From Martelella lutilitoris (GTDB taxonomy: Bacteria; Pseudomonadota; Alphaproteobacteria; Rhizobiales; Rhizobiaceae), in assembly GCF_016598595.1 (NCBI RefSeq), contig NZ_CP066786.1, positions 1,821,501 to 1,885,500 of the forward strand: a stretch of 64,000 nt of DNA, given 5' to 3'. Positions 9,077-17,484 of the stretch are shown here, one piece after another. The notes beneath the pieces are model-generated. The model did not search any database, was not told the DNA's origin, and worked only from the letters and a program-made list of their open reading frames with translations. Every line of letters starts with the position of its first letter. Positions within the stretch are counted from its first letter, which is position 1. Position numbers and translations under genes: made by a program.

Positions 9077-9268
9077 CTACCGCTCATCCTTCTTCGGCTT
9101 CTCCGCCTTGTTCGGTGGGAGACGGTGCACGGTCGCGTCCTCCGATCCGGTGATCACGGTCGGCTTGGCGCTGGCCACGCCGTCGCTTTCGCCGCCGGAC
9201 TGCTTCTTTGCGAATTGCGGTTTGGCATCCTTTTCGATGCGCTTCTTGGACTTCGAATGATCGGGCAT
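9077..9268 (-). CDS. Small lysine-rich hydrophilic protein, unknown function
   Basis: A 63-residue charged protein (MPDHSKSKKRIEKDAKPQFA, ending PPNKAEKPKKDER). It has no hydrophobic segment and is rich in Lys, Ser and Pro, hence probably disordered. The ATG at 9268 has GAGGAG six bases upstream; a GTG six bases earlier would overlap this site. A symmetric EcfG-type motif lies about 85 nt upstream. Small hydrophilic proteins of this kind are typical unknown members of rhizobial stress regulons. Convergent with the dehydrogenase ending at 9060. Confidence 0.6.
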   Translation of the reverse strand: MPDHSKSKKRIEKDAKPQFAKKQSGGESDGVASAKPTVITGSEDATVHRLPPNKAEKPKKDER

Positions 9269-9350
9269 GCTCACTCCTCGGTGTGTTTTGCTGGTTCTTC
9301 TGTCGATCCGTTGCCGACGGCCCCACCGTTTCCGCGCGGCGGGCTGTTCC

Positions 9351-9377
9351 GGAACCGGTGAGGTGGAGAAAGGTTCC
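9351..9377. promoter_or_regulatory. Symmetric EcfG-type motif (GGAAC-N17-GTTCC)
   Basis: GGAAC at 9351-9355 and GTTCC at 9373-9377. Because GTTCC is the complement of GGAAC, the motif satisfies GGAAC-N17-GTT on both strands. The minus-strand reading lies 85 nt upstream of the small protein at 9268; no intact plus-strand gene starts soon after it. Confidence 0.55.
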
Positions 9378-9418
9378 GGAGTCGCCGTAAACCGCGCCTT
9401 TTGCGAGGGTCGAGCCGT

Positions 9419-9631
9419 CTATCGCGGAATGATGCTGACACCGCCGTCCGCTTCCAGAACCGCCGACTTGATCTGGTCGAGACGTTCCAGCCCGTGAAGC
9501 TGGCGCGCTGTCGCCAGGACGTCCTCCAGGCTCACCCGGGACCGTTTCAACGCCCTCAGGTCGGGTCTGCCGTCGGATATCAGCACGGTCGGCGTGCCAT
9601 CCAGGAACAATGCAAGCCTTTTCCCATGCAT
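9419..9631 (-). pseudogene. Remnant of a DUF421 (YetF-type) membrane protein, C-terminal domain only
   Basis: The 70 residues starting MHGKRLALFLDGTPTVLIS and ending AVLEADGGVSIIPR match the soluble C-terminal part of DUF421 proteins (pattern LEDVLATARQLHGLERLDQIK). Full proteins of this family carry about three N-terminal membrane spans, and these are missing. Upstream to about 9740 another frame shows weak family-like residues (FLAAQAQLAAHALS), compatible with a frameshift. An EcfG-like motif with an 18-nt spacer lies 65 nt before the ATG, as if the membrane part were deleted between promoter and soluble domain. It could be expressed as a short soluble protein. Confidence 0.6.
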
Positions 9632-9695
9632 TTTCTCTGAGTGGTCGAAAGACGGATAGAGCGTGTGCGGCCAATTGCGCCTGCGCTGCCAAGAA

Positions 9696-9721
9696 AACGA
9701 TCGTATCGGTTCGAATGTTCC
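9696..9721 (-). promoter_or_regulatory. Possible EcfG-type promoter (18-nt spacer)
   Basis: Minus-strand GGAAC (9721-9717) followed after 18 nt by GTT (9698-9696), preceded by C (CGTT). The spacer is one base longer than in all other copies here. It points to the DUF421 remnant. Confidence 0.35.
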
Positions 9722-9782
9722 TCGCTCGCAGGCCGATCATCCGTCCCGTCTGTGGCCCTTAAACGGACCGCCTTCATCAATG

Positions 9783-9807
9783 GGAACAAAAGCTTCAACG
9801 CCCGGTT
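9783..9807 (+). promoter_or_regulatory. EcfG-type promoter before the epimerase
   Basis: GGAAC 9783-9787, 17 nt, GTT 9805-9807. It lies about 170 nt upstream of the ATG at 9978, giving a long leader. It is the only clear signal in the gap 9632-9977 apart from possible DUF421 remnants. Confidence 0.62.
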
Positions 9808-9977
9808 AGGAGCATCTTCGCCGAGGACGACCAAGGCTGGGCACTCCGGAGGTAAATCTCCGCATGGCATGCTCAGCCGGTTGCTGTCGGACAAGCATCT
9901 GCAATGACATGGCGGGCCGCTGCCGTGGCGGTGCCTTGCCGCCGCGCGCGCAGCCCATAATTGAGGACTTCAAAACG

Positions 9978-11012
9978 ATGCCGAAAATGACAGAGCGACC
10001 AAAACACATCATTGTTGCCGGCGGCGCCGGTTTTCTTGGCTCGCATCTTTGCGAACGCCTTCTAGCGGAGGGGCATTATGTCATCTGCGTTGACAGCTAT
10101 GTTTCGGGCGACAAGGCAAATCTGAAGCATTTGTCGCGCAAGATGCGGTTCCGCTCCATCGCCCACGACATCTGCTCGGATCTGGAAATCGACGGGCAGA
10201 TCGACCAGATCTACAACCTCGCCTGCCAGGCCTCGCCACCGCGCTACCAGCAGGATCCGACCCATACGTTGATGACGAGCGTGATCGGGACGGACAAGCT
10301 TCTGAAGCTCGCCAGCAAACATTCGGCGCGTTTTCTTCAGGCTTCGACCAGCGAAGTGTATGGCGACCCGCAGCAGCACCCGCAAAAGGAAGATTACTGG
10401 GGCAATGTGAACTGCACCGGTCCGCGCGCCTGTTATGATGAGGGAAAGCGCGCCGCGGAGACACTCTGCTTCGACCGGCTGCGTCGCGGCGAGGCGGATG
10501 CGCGGATCGCCCGCATCTTCAATACCTATGGCCCGCGCATGCGGCCCGACGACGGGCGGATAATTTCCAATTTCATCCTCCAGGCTCTTCGTGACGAACC
10601 GCTGACGATCTATGGCGACGGCAGTCAGACCCGCTCCTTCTGCTTTGTCGACGATCTCGTTGAAGGTCTTGTACGGTTGATGAACCGCCCCGAGAATCCT
10701 GGCCTTCCCGTGAATCTTGGCAATCCCGGCGAATATACGGTGCGTGAGGTCGCCGAGAAAGTGGCTGAGCTGACGGCCACGGAGCTTGTCCTTGAAGACA
10801 GGCCGCTGCCGGTGGATGACCCGCAACGCCGCCGCCCGGATATCGGCCGCGCCTTGTCCCTGCTCGGCTGGAGACCCGTCACGGAGCTTTCGGACGGCCT
10901 GAAACAGACGATCGACTGGTTCCGTGGAAGCGCGCCCGTGCTCCCAGTGCATGCAAGCGGTGCAGGCCGGTCTCCCGCGCCCGCCCTGTCGGCAAATGCC
11001 GAGCGGCGCTGA
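9978..11012 (+). CDS. NAD-dependent epimerase/dehydratase, UDP-glucuronate decarboxylase-like
   Basis: A 344-residue extended SDR. The nucleotide motif GGAGFLG is at residues 15-21, the catalytic YxxxK is Y153/K157 in the motif TGPRACYDEGKRAAE, and the sugar-binding RIFNTYGPRM follows. The GPRxCYDEGKR signature is typical of UDP-xylose synthase (UDP-glucuronate decarboxylase), which makes UDP-xylose for surface polysaccharides. The last 30 residues are a variable Ala/Pro-rich tail. It is monocistronic, ended by a strong hairpin, and has an EcfG-type promoter. Stress-controlled sugar nucleotide enzymes are known in this regulon; the exact sugar is inferred. Confidence 0.82.
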   Translation: MPKMTERPKHIIVAGGAGFLGSHLCERLLAEGHYVICVDSYVSGDKANLKHLSRKMRFRSIAHDICSDLEIDGQIDQIYNLACQASPPRYQQDPTHTLMTSVIGTDKLLKLASKHSARFLQASTSEVYGDPQQHPQKEDYWGNVNCTGPRACYDEGKRAAETLCFDRLRRGEADARIARIFNTYGPRMRPDDGRIISNFILQALRDEPLTIYGDGSQTRSFCFVDDLVEGLVRLMNRPENPGLPVNLGNPGEYTVREVAEKVAELTATELVLEDRPLPVDDPQRRRPDIGRALSLLGWRPVTELSDGLKQTIDWFRGSAPVLPVHASGAGRSPAPALSANAERR

Positions 11013-11022
11013 CAACGCGAAA

Positions 11023-11056
11023 AGAGGCGGATCGTTCTGGAAAACGATCCGCCTCT
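11023..11056. terminator. Bidirectional hairpin between convergent genes
   Basis: Perfect 14-bp stem (11023-11036 with 11043-11056) and a 6-nt loop. On the minus strand the stem is followed by T residues, so it best terminates the small gene at 11081-11380; it may also stop the epimerase transcript. Confidence 0.8.
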
Positions 11057-11080
11057 CGGCTGAGTGACAGCACAATTCTG

Positions 11081-11380
11081 CTATTTCCGGTCCTTGACCC
11101 GATGCGGCTTTCCATCCCTGGCGGTTTGCGCACCCACCTTGTCCGCCTGCTTCTCGACGCCGTAGGGCGATGGGCTGGCGGCGTCAAGATCGGCGGAATC
11201 GCCAACCCGCTCTGAAAGCGGTTGGTCGGCATCGTCTGCGGTCGGCGTCGTCTCGCCTTCCTTCCAGACCTCTTTCGGTTTCTTCAGGTCGCTGGCCTCA
11301 GCAGAGGCTTTCGGCCTTTCGTGCTGTGTCTGCGGCGCGGGAAGCGGTCCCCTCGCTGGGCTTGCTTTCGGATCTACCAC
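11081..11380 (-). CDS. Hydrophilic low-complexity protein, unknown function
   Basis: A 99-residue charged protein starting at GTG (MVDPKASPARGPLPAPQTQ), rich in Ala, Pro, Lys, Asp and Glu, without hydrophobic segments, hence probably disordered. The GTG was chosen because AGGAG lies just upstream (about 11388); an ATG at 11417 would also keep the frame but lacks a site. It follows sodC by 70 nt in the same direction without its own EcfG motif, so it is probably read from the sodC promoter. It ends at a strong hairpin. Confidence 0.55.
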   Translation of the reverse strand: MVDPKASPARGPLPAPQTQHERPKASAEASDLKKPKEVWKEGETTPTADDADQPLSERVGDSADLDAASPSPYGVEKQADKVGAQTARDGKPHRVKDRK

Positions 11381-11450
11381 TTCTGTTCTCCTGTCGGTTT
11401 GTGTTCGCCGGTACATGTGGCCGGACTCATGTTGGTCCGGCCGCTTTCGG

Positions 11451-11978
11451 TCACTCCACCGGCTCAAGCACGGCGCAGGCGAGGCGATCGCCCGCATCGC
11501 CCGAAGGCTGCGTGCTGTAGTCGTCGGAACCGGCGTGAATGATCACCGCCGATCCGTCGCCATCGAGGATGCGCTGATTGCCTGTCCGCCCGAGCGTGAA
11601 GCCGCGAACGAAAACATCGGCCTTGGCGATGCCGCCGGATCCCACATGCAGGTTCGGCATGTCGCCCGGATGGGGACCATTCTGGCTCTTGATGCCGTGC
11701 TCGAGCCCGCGCGCGAGATGACCTCCCGCGCTCTTGAAGCCGTTTTCGCCATCGCACTGACCGACTTCATGCACGTGAAAGCCGTGCTCTCCTTCCGGCA
11801 GACCTTCTGCGTTGATTTCAACCAGGACGACGCCGGAGGCGGTCTCCAGCATGGTCACCGTTCCGCTGATGTTGTCTCCGGCAAGGCTGCCCTGAACGCG
11901 GTCTCCATCCGCGGCCATTGCGAGGTTGGAAGCCAGCGCCGCCACTGCGACGGTCAGCGTAAAGATCTTCGTTCTCAT
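11451..11978 (-). CDS. sodC: Periplasmic Cu/Zn superoxide dismutase
   Basis: A 175-residue protein with a signal peptide (first 22 residues, cleavage near AMA-ADGD). The copper site is H68/H70 in HGFHVHEVGQC, with further ligands H87, H94, H103 and the HAGSDDY histidine. The zinc-loop motif GPHPGDMPNLHV is present, as are the disulfide cysteine C75 and the catalytic arginine in GDRLACAVL. It dismutates superoxide in the periplasm. GAGGAG lies before the ATG. A CGAAC-type EcfG-like promoter lies 45 nt upstream, divergent from the CBS gene. Confidence 0.93.
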   Translation of the reverse strand: MRTKIFTLTVAVAALASNLAMAADGDRVQGSLAGDNISGTVTMLETASGVVLVEINAEGLPEGEHGFHVHEVGQCDGENGFKSAGGHLARGLEHGIKSQNGPHPGDMPNLHVGSGGIAKADVFVRGFTLGRTGNQRILDGDGSAVIIHAGSDDYSTQPSGDAGDRLACAVLEPVE

Positions 11979-12022
11979 GAAACAATCTCCTCTTGTTGCG
12001 GGCCTTGGCCCGGTCCGCGCCT

Positions 12023-12047
12023 AACAGCGAGGGAGGGAAATTGTTCG
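12023..12047 (-). promoter_or_regulatory. Near-consensus EcfG-type promoter before sodC (CGAAC)
   Basis: Minus-strand CGAAC (12047-12043), 17 nt, GTT (12025-12023), 45 nt before the sodC start. Confidence 0.5.
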
Positions 12048-12071
12048 CAGATCCGTCGCCGGAATTCCGCT

Positions 12072-12096
12072 GGAACATTCCGCGCGGCCTGCAGTT
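12072..12096 (+). promoter_or_regulatory. EcfG-type promoter before the CBS protein
   Basis: GGAAC 12072-12076, 17 nt, GTT 12094-12096, 38 nt before the ATG at 12134. Confidence 0.72.
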
Positions 12097-12105
12097 GGGC
12101 GGGCT

Positions 12106-12133
12106 CCAAGGAGAAAACGCCAAGGAGAAAACG
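12106..12133 (+). repeat. Tandem 14-bp duplication of the ribosome-binding site
   Basis: CCAAGGAGAAAACG occurs twice in direct succession (12106-12119, 12120-12133), the second copy abutting the ATG. Each unit contains AAGGAG, so the mRNA carries two Shine-Dalgarno elements. Confidence 0.9.
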
Positions 12134-12568
12134 ATGCGAATTTCAGAAATCATGACACGCGACGTCGCCCTTGCGAAACCCAACGACATCATTGTCGAAA
12201 TCGCCAGGCGGATGACGAATGAAGATATCGGCTTCCTCCCGGTGGGCGAAAACGACCGGCTGGTCGGCATGGTGACGGACCGCGACATCGTCACGCGCGG
12301 CGTTGCCACGGGCCTCGACGGGCGCAGCAAGGTGAGCGAGGTGATGAGCACCGACGTCAAATATTGCCGCGACACGGATGAGGTGGATGACGTTCTCGCC
12401 AATATGGGCGATATCCAGGTGCGCCGCCTGGTCGTGCTGGACGACAACAAGCGCATGTGCGGTATCGTCTCGCTCGCGGATGCCGCCCGCGGCAGTCTCA
12501 GCCACACCGGACGCAGCCTGAAGGGCGTCGTGCGCGACGGCGGCAGCCATAACCAATCCGCCGCCTGA
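12134..12568 (+). CDS. CBS-domain pair protein
   Basis: A 144-residue protein made of two CBS domains (residues about 1-60, MRISEIMTRDVALAKPND, and 70-125, KVSEVMSTDVKYC), each ending in a typical strand (GFLPVGENDRLVGMVTDRDI; RRLVVLDDNKRMCGIVSLAD). Stand-alone CBS pairs bind adenosine nucleotides and act as energy or redox sensors, but the partner is unknown. An EcfG-type promoter and a duplicated ribosome site precede it. Such proteins are frequent members of rhizobial general-stress regulons. Confidence 0.85.
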   Translation: MRISEIMTRDVALAKPNDIIVEIARRMTNEDIGFLPVGENDRLVGMVTDRDIVTRGVATGLDGRSKVSEVMSTDVKYCRDTDEVDDVLANMGDIQVRRLVVLDDNKRMCGIVSLADAARGSLSHTGRSLKGVVRDGGSHNQSAA

Positions 12569-12744
12569 CGAAGTTTTCAGACGCCATCGCCGAGCAACCG
12601 GCGATCCGAACGGTCAGCTCTGTCGCCCCACTCCAGCCGCCCATATCTTGGTTCGCGATCAACGCAGTGGTGGGTGCGGGCGGCAGACGCTGAGGGAATT
12701 GAGACCGAGGTACGGGCGGCGCTTTCAACAGTTCTCGGGCAATC

Positions 12745-12769
12745 GGAACAATCTGCCGTCCCGCCGGTT
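12745..12769 (+). promoter_or_regulatory. EcfG-type promoter before the RND operon
   Basis: GGAAC 12745-12749, 17 nt, GTT 12767-12769, 67 nt before the start at 12837. Confidence 0.7.
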
Positions 12770-12836
12770 CAACTTATGAACCCCGCCGCATCATCGCGGC
12801 GCACGCAAAGGTTATCCTCCACGAGCGAGCGACATC

Positions 12837-14177
12837 ATGCCCGAAGACGGCAAAGGCCGCGAAAACCGAACACAGCTTATTGGCTGGGCGATTGCCATTG
12901 TGGTTCTGCTGGCAGGCGGCGCTGTCGCCGCCTTCGGTTTCTTCTGGTCCTCGGACGAGACCCAGGCGGAAGCGCCGGCCGCGCCGCTGGTCAGGGTCGC
13001 CAGCCCCGTCGAACTGGACCAGCCGCTGACGATCTCGCAAACGGCGCTGGTCCGTTCGGGCGCGGAGGTGGTTCTGGCGCCGGAGGTTGGCGGACGCATC
13101 GAACGGATCGGCGAAAATTTCGCCGCGGGCGGCCGACTGGCCGAGGACGATCTCGTCATCGAGCTCGATGACGCCCGTTTCCGATCCGATCTGCAGGCTG
13201 CACAGGCCGCTGTTGAAGAGGCCGAGGCAAGCCTCGATGAAGCCCGCGCCGATCTCGATCGCCAGAACCAGCTTGCCGAGCGCGGCGCAACGCCGGAAGC
13301 CACGACCGAGGATGCCGCCGCACGGGTCAAGCGCGCCCGCGCCAGCCTGTCTTCGGCGCGCGCTCAGCGCCAAAGCGCGGAGATCGCGCTCGACGATACG
13401 CGCCTGGAAGCGCCGTTTCCCGCCGTGGTGCTGAGCGCCGATGCGGCGCGGGGCCAACTGGTCAGCGCCGGCACAAGCGTCGGCACGGCTGCGCTCGCGG
13501 GATATGCGGAGGCGGCTGTCGGGCTTTCCGAACGCGATTTCGCGCTTCTGGGCGGGGAGGCCGCGCTTCTGGGCAAGCCCGTCGGCATCCGCCCCGTGCG
13601 GGGTGAGGGCGAAGTCAAAGACGTTCGGATCGGCACGGTCACGGCCGTCATTCCGCGCATCGAATCATCCGCCAGAACCACCGAGGTTATCGTCAGCATC
13701 CGCAATCCCTTCGTCGCCGACGAAGGCGCGCCGGCGCTCAGGATCGGAGAGGTCGTTCGCGTCCATTTCGCCCTTCCCGATGAAGAAAGCCCTTTCGCAG
13801 CCCCGTCAGGTGTCGTGCAGGCCGGCCAGCAGGTGTGGGGCGTCGACAGCGACAACAGGCTGGTTCGGCTGGAGGCGGAAGTGCGCCGGCGGATCGAGGG
13901 CGCGGTTCTTCTGAGCGGCGATCTTGATGGACGACGTTTGTTGTTGACGCCGGTGGACACGCCTGTCGACGGGCTAAAGGTCAGGGTCGATGGCGATAAG
14001 CCGGTCACCGTCGGCGATCTCTCCGACCCGGTCGCGAACCGTATCGCTTCGGCTCCCTCAGGCCTTGTCAATGTGCCGGATGACATTGCCTCCGGCTCGG
14101 CGTCCTCCGCCGCAGGCGCAACCGCAACCGGCGGCAATACCTCCGGCGCAAATACGGCAGGTGGCGCGGCGCAATGA
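12837..14177 (+). CDS. RND efflux periplasmic adaptor (membrane fusion protein)
   Basis: A 446-residue HlyD/AcrA-type adaptor. One N-terminal membrane anchor (IGWAIAIVVLLAGGAVAAFG, residues about 13-33) is followed by the lipoyl half-motif VLAPEVGGRIERIGENFAAG. Next is an alpha-helical coiled-coil hairpin (residues 110-185, rich in Ala/Glu/Arg), then a beta-barrel part. The last 40 residues are a Ser/Gly/Ala/Thr low-complexity tail. It links the inner-membrane pump to an outer-membrane channel; no channel gene is present here. It overlaps the permease by 4 nt (ATGA). EcfG-type promoter upstream. Confidence 0.88.
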   Translation: MPEDGKGRENRTQLIGWAIAIVVLLAGGAVAAFGFFWSSDETQAEAPAAPLVRVASPVELDQPLTISQTALVRSGAEVVLAPEVGGRIERIGENFAAGGRLAEDDLVIELDDARFRSDLQAAQAAVEEAEASLDEARADLDRQNQLAERGATPEATTEDAAARVKRARASLSSARAQRQSAEIALDDTRLEAPFPAVVLSADAARGQLVSAGTSVGTAALAGYAEAAVGLSERDFALLGGEAALLGKPVGIRPVRGEGEVKDVRIGTVTAVIPRIESSARTTEVIVSIRNPFVADEGAPALRIGEVVRVHFALPDEESPFAAPSGVVQAGQQVWGVDSDNRLVRLEAEVRRRIEGAVLLSGDLDGRRLLLTPVDTPVDGLKVRVDGDKPVTVGDLSDPVANRIASAPSGLVNVPDDIASGSASSAAGATATGGNTSGANTAGGAAQ

Positions 14178-17100
14178 ACTGGCTGATCAGGCGCGTTTTC
14201 GAGACGGGCGTTTTTGCAAATCTTCTTCTGGTCGGGCTGGTGGCGGCGGGGCTTCTGTCGCTTGCCACGCTTACGGTCAAGAACTTCCCCGACCTTTCGA
14301 CCGGCACCATCAGCATCACCGTCACCTATCCGGGCGCGACGGCGCAGGATGTCTCCGATTCCGTCGTCGAGCCGATCGAATCGGCGATCCGCAGCATCGA
14401 GGGCATCCGCAAGATCACCGCCACGGCGAGCGAAGGACAGGCGAGAATAATCGCGGACCTGACGCGCGGGGCGGACCCCGAGACGGTGAAGGACGATATC
14501 CAGACCGAGGTCCGAAGTCTCACCTCGCTACCCCAGTCCGCCGAAGAACCGGTGATTGTCGAGGTCGAGCCGGAGGAACTCGCGATACAGTTCGTCCTTT
14601 CCGGCGATCTGCCTGCGGACACGCTGAAGGCGATCGCCGTCTCCGCCCGCGAGGATCTCCAGGCCATCGACGGTATATCGCAGGTGAGGATTAGCGGCGC
14701 GCCCGAGGACCGCATATCGGTCGAGGTGCCGCAGGCGCAGCTTCTCGCCTATGGCACGACGCTCGGCGCGCTTGCCGAGCGCATCGGCAATGCGACCGCC
14801 GACTATTCCGCCGGAACGCTTGACGGGCCGGAGGACCGCGTTTCGGTGCGCACCGCCGGCGAACGCGATACCGGGGCGGCGATCGGGGAGATCGTGATGT
14901 TTTCCTCGCCGGCCGGCGCGCAGGTGCGGCTTGAGGATTTCGCTGAAATCTCCGACGGGCTTGCCGAAGACCCCGTGCTGGCCGAGATCGACGGCAAGCC
15001 CGCCGTCTTCGTCAATGTTTTCCGCGCCGGAAGTGAACCGCTGCTCAACATCGTCAGCCTGACGCAGGACTACCTCGAAAACGAGCTCGAACCGCGCCTG
15101 CCGGAAACCGTGACGCTCACCGAGTGGCGCAATCAGGCAACATCGCTTCAGGGCCGGATCGACCTTCTGGTCAAGAACGGCATCATCGGCGCGGCGCTGA
15201 TCCTGGTCATCCTGACGCTGGCGCTCGACATCCGCATAGCGGCCTGGGTCTCGGTGGGCATCGCCGTGTCCTTCATCGGCACTTTCGCGCTGATGGCCTT
15301 GTTCGGCGTCAGCATCAGCCAGCTTTCACTGTTCGCCTTCATCCTCTCGCTCGGCATCGTGGTCGACGACGCCATTGTGGTCGGGGAAGCCATCTACACC
15401 GAGCGCCAGTCCGGCAAATCCGGCCCGCAGGCGGCCATCGACGGAACGCTTCGAATGGCGCGGCCGGTTTTCTTTTCGGTGGCGACAACCGTCCTCGCCT
15501 TCGTGCCGCTGCTGTTCATTCCGGGCCTTTCCGGCTCCTTCCTCGCGCCGGTGGCCGCCGTGGTCATCATGGTGCTCGGTCTGTCTCTGGTCGAGAGCTT
15601 CTTCGTGCTTCCCACGCATCTCTCCCATCTGCGCTCCGGCGAGCCGCGCCGGTTTTCGCCAAGACGTCTGGCCGATCCGCTGCGCCGGCAGGTCGGCGGG
15701 CGGATCGACAGTTTTGCCGATACCCGTTTTCGCCGGGTCGCCGAAACGGTCGACCGTCATCCGGGACCGACGCTGGTGCTCTGCCTCGGCCTGCTGCTTG
15801 CCTCGCTGGCGCCGCTGACGCTCGGTTTCGTCCGTTTCGTGTTCTTTCCCGACATCGAAGGCAATTTCGTCTCCGCCGAACTGCAGATGAGCGATGGCTC
15901 ATCGGTGGCGTCCACGCGCGCGGAAGCCGAAACGCTGGCAGCGGCGATGGACCGGGCGGCTGGCCAACTGGCCGAGCAGACCGGCAGCGATGCCGGCGAT
16001 ATCCGCCAGGCAAGCGCCATCCTGATCGGCATTCCCGCCGTTTCCGGCGGTCCGCCGGGCGGGACGGAAAGTACAGCCGCCAGCACGGCGCGCATCGAGG
16101 TCAAGATTGCCGATGCCGAGAGCCGCGACTTTTCCGCCGGCGAACTGGTCGACCTCTGGCGCGCCGAGGCGGGCGAGATTGCCGGCGCGCGCTCGCTGAG
16201 CTTTTCCACCAGTGAGGTCGGCATCGGCGCCGATATCGTCCTCAATATTGCGGCCGGCACCCCGGAGGCGCGCGCAGCCGCGGTCGACCGGATCAGGAGC
16301 GCGCTCGTTGAAAAAGCCGGCGTCACCGCCGTCAGGGACAGCCGGGGCTCGTCCTCCGAAGAAGTCGTCGCCACGCTTTCAGATCAGGGCCGGGCGCTTG
16401 GCGTTGAACTGAGCTCGGTGGCGCGGGGGCTTCGCAACGCGCTGTTCGGCGCCGTGGCGACGGAGTTTCAGCGCAACCGCGAAGAGGTGGAGGTGCGCGT
16501 GCGCCTGCCGGCATCGGACCGCGGTACCATCGCCGATCTTCAGGACCTGCGGCTGCCGGCCGAGGGCGGGCTGGTTCCGATCGGCACGGTCGCTGACCTC
16601 GCCTTCCAGCCGGCGCCATCGACGATCACAAGGATCGACGGCAGTCGCGTGACCACGGTCACCGCCGATGTCACGGGCGGCTCGACCACCGGCAGCGAGG
16701 TGACGGATCAATTGATGACGGAAACCGTGCCGCAACTGCGGCAGGATTATCCGGATCTCGAAATCACGCTGGGCGGCGAGCAGGAAGAGCAGAGCCGCTT
16801 CGCGCCGGCGCTGCTGCGCAATGCTGTCCTCGCGCTTTTAGGGATTTACGCCCTTCTGACGCTGGCTTTCGGTTCCTATACGCGCCCGCTGATCCTGCTG
16901 ACGGTTCTGCCCTTCGGGCTCGTCGGCACCATACTCGGGCATTGGGCGCTGGGCCTCGAATTGACGCTCCTGTCCATGTTCGGCCTCATCGGGCTGATGG
17001 GCATTCTGCTGAACAACGCCCTGCTTCTGGTCATCCGCACCTTTGAATGTGCCGAAAGCGGCAGTCCCAGGCCGGTGGTCGACGCCATGGTGGAGCGCCT

Positions 17101-17308
17101 GAGGCCGATCATCCTGACAACCGTGACGACGTTCCTTGGCGTCACGCCGCTCATTCTGGAAACCAGCTTGCAGGCCCAGTTCCTGATCCCGACAGCGGTC
17201 GCGCTCGGCTTCGGCATTCTGGTCGGCTCGTTCTTCACCCTCGCCGTCGTCCCCGCCGTCAGCGTGTTCTATCTGAGGCTTTCCGGTCGTGGAAAGGCAA
17301 ACGGGTGA
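14174..17308 (+). CDS. RND family efflux permease
   Basis: A 1044-residue inner-membrane proton antiporter of the AcrB/MexF superfamily. Membrane span 1 is at residues 12-32. A large periplasmic loop follows, then a central bundle with the conserved proton-relay acid pair in LGIVVDDAIVVGEAI (about residue 400), a second periplasmic loop, and the C-terminal bundle (FGLIGLMGILLNNALLLV). The Asn-Asn at this last site is a common variant of the second half. The substrate is not predictable. Translation is coupled to the adaptor; the pair is a stress-linked efflux system without its own outer-membrane factor. Confidence 0.92.
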   Translation: MNWLIRRVFETGVFANLLLVGLVAAGLLSLATLTVKNFPDLSTGTISITVTYPGATAQDVSDSVVEPIESAIRSIEGIRKITATASEGQARIIADLTRGADPETVKDDIQTEVRSLTSLPQSAEEPVIVEVEPEELAIQFVLSGDLPADTLKAIAVSAREDLQAIDGISQVRISGAPEDRISVEVPQAQLLAYGTTLGALAERIGNATADYSAGTLDGPEDRVSVRTAGERDTGAAIGEIVMFSSPAGAQVRLEDFAEISDGLAEDPVLAEIDGKPAVFVNVFRAGSEPLLNIVSLTQDYLENELEPRLPETVTLTEWRNQATSLQGRIDLLVKNGIIGAALILVILTLALDIRIAAWVSVGIAVSFIGTFALMALFGVSISQLSLFAFILSLGIVVDDAIVVGEAIYTERQSGKSGPQAAIDGTLRMARPVFFSVATTVLAFVPLLFIPGLSGSFLAPVAAVVIMVLGLSLVESFFVLPTHLSHLRSGEPRRFSPRRLADPLRRQVGGRIDSFADTRFRRVAETVDRHPGPTLVLCLGLLLASLAPLTLGFVRFVFFPDIEGNFVSAELQMSDGSSVASTRAEAETLAAAMDRAAGQLAEQTGSDAGDIRQASAILIGIPAVSGGPPGGTESTAASTARIEVKIADAESRDFSAGELVDLWRAEAGEIAGARSLSFSTSEVGIGADIVLNIAAGTPEARAAAVDRIRSALVEKAGVTAVRDSRGSSSEEVVATLSDQGRALGVELSSVARGLRNALFGAVATEFQRNREEVEVRVRLPASDRGTIADLQDLRLPAEGGLVPIGTVADLAFQPAPSTITRIDGSRVTTVTADVTGGSTTGSEVTDQLMTETVPQLRQDYPDLEITLGGEQEEQSRFAPALLRNAVLALLGIYALLTLAFGSYTRPLILLTVLPFGLVGTILGHWALGLELTLLSMFGLIGLMGILLNNALLLVIRTFECAESGSPRPVVDAMVERLRPIILTTVTTFLGVTPLILETSLQAQFLIPTAVALGFGILVGSFFTLAVVPAVSVFYLRLSGRGKANG

Positions 17309-17413
17309 TGCTCGGTCGCTGGCCGACGCGCCGGAAGACTTGAGCGTTTCGGCCAGAACAGCCATCGTAACGGCACTTTGCGATGAGCAGGACCTCGACG
17401 CCGCCCAAGAGAA

Positions 17414-17440
17414 GCCCGCCTCCCTTGAGGAGAGGCGGGC
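17414..17440. terminator. Hairpin between convergent RND and glucose dehydrogenase genes
   Basis: 9-bp GC-rich stem GCCCGCCTC (17414-17422) with GAGGCGGGC (17432-17440) and a 9-nt loop, lying between converging genes. No long T-run on either side; probably shared. Confidence 0.65.
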
Positions 17441-17484
17441 CCGTATCGGCCATTCAAGGCACGTTTATTGCGCGAAAGCTTCCG

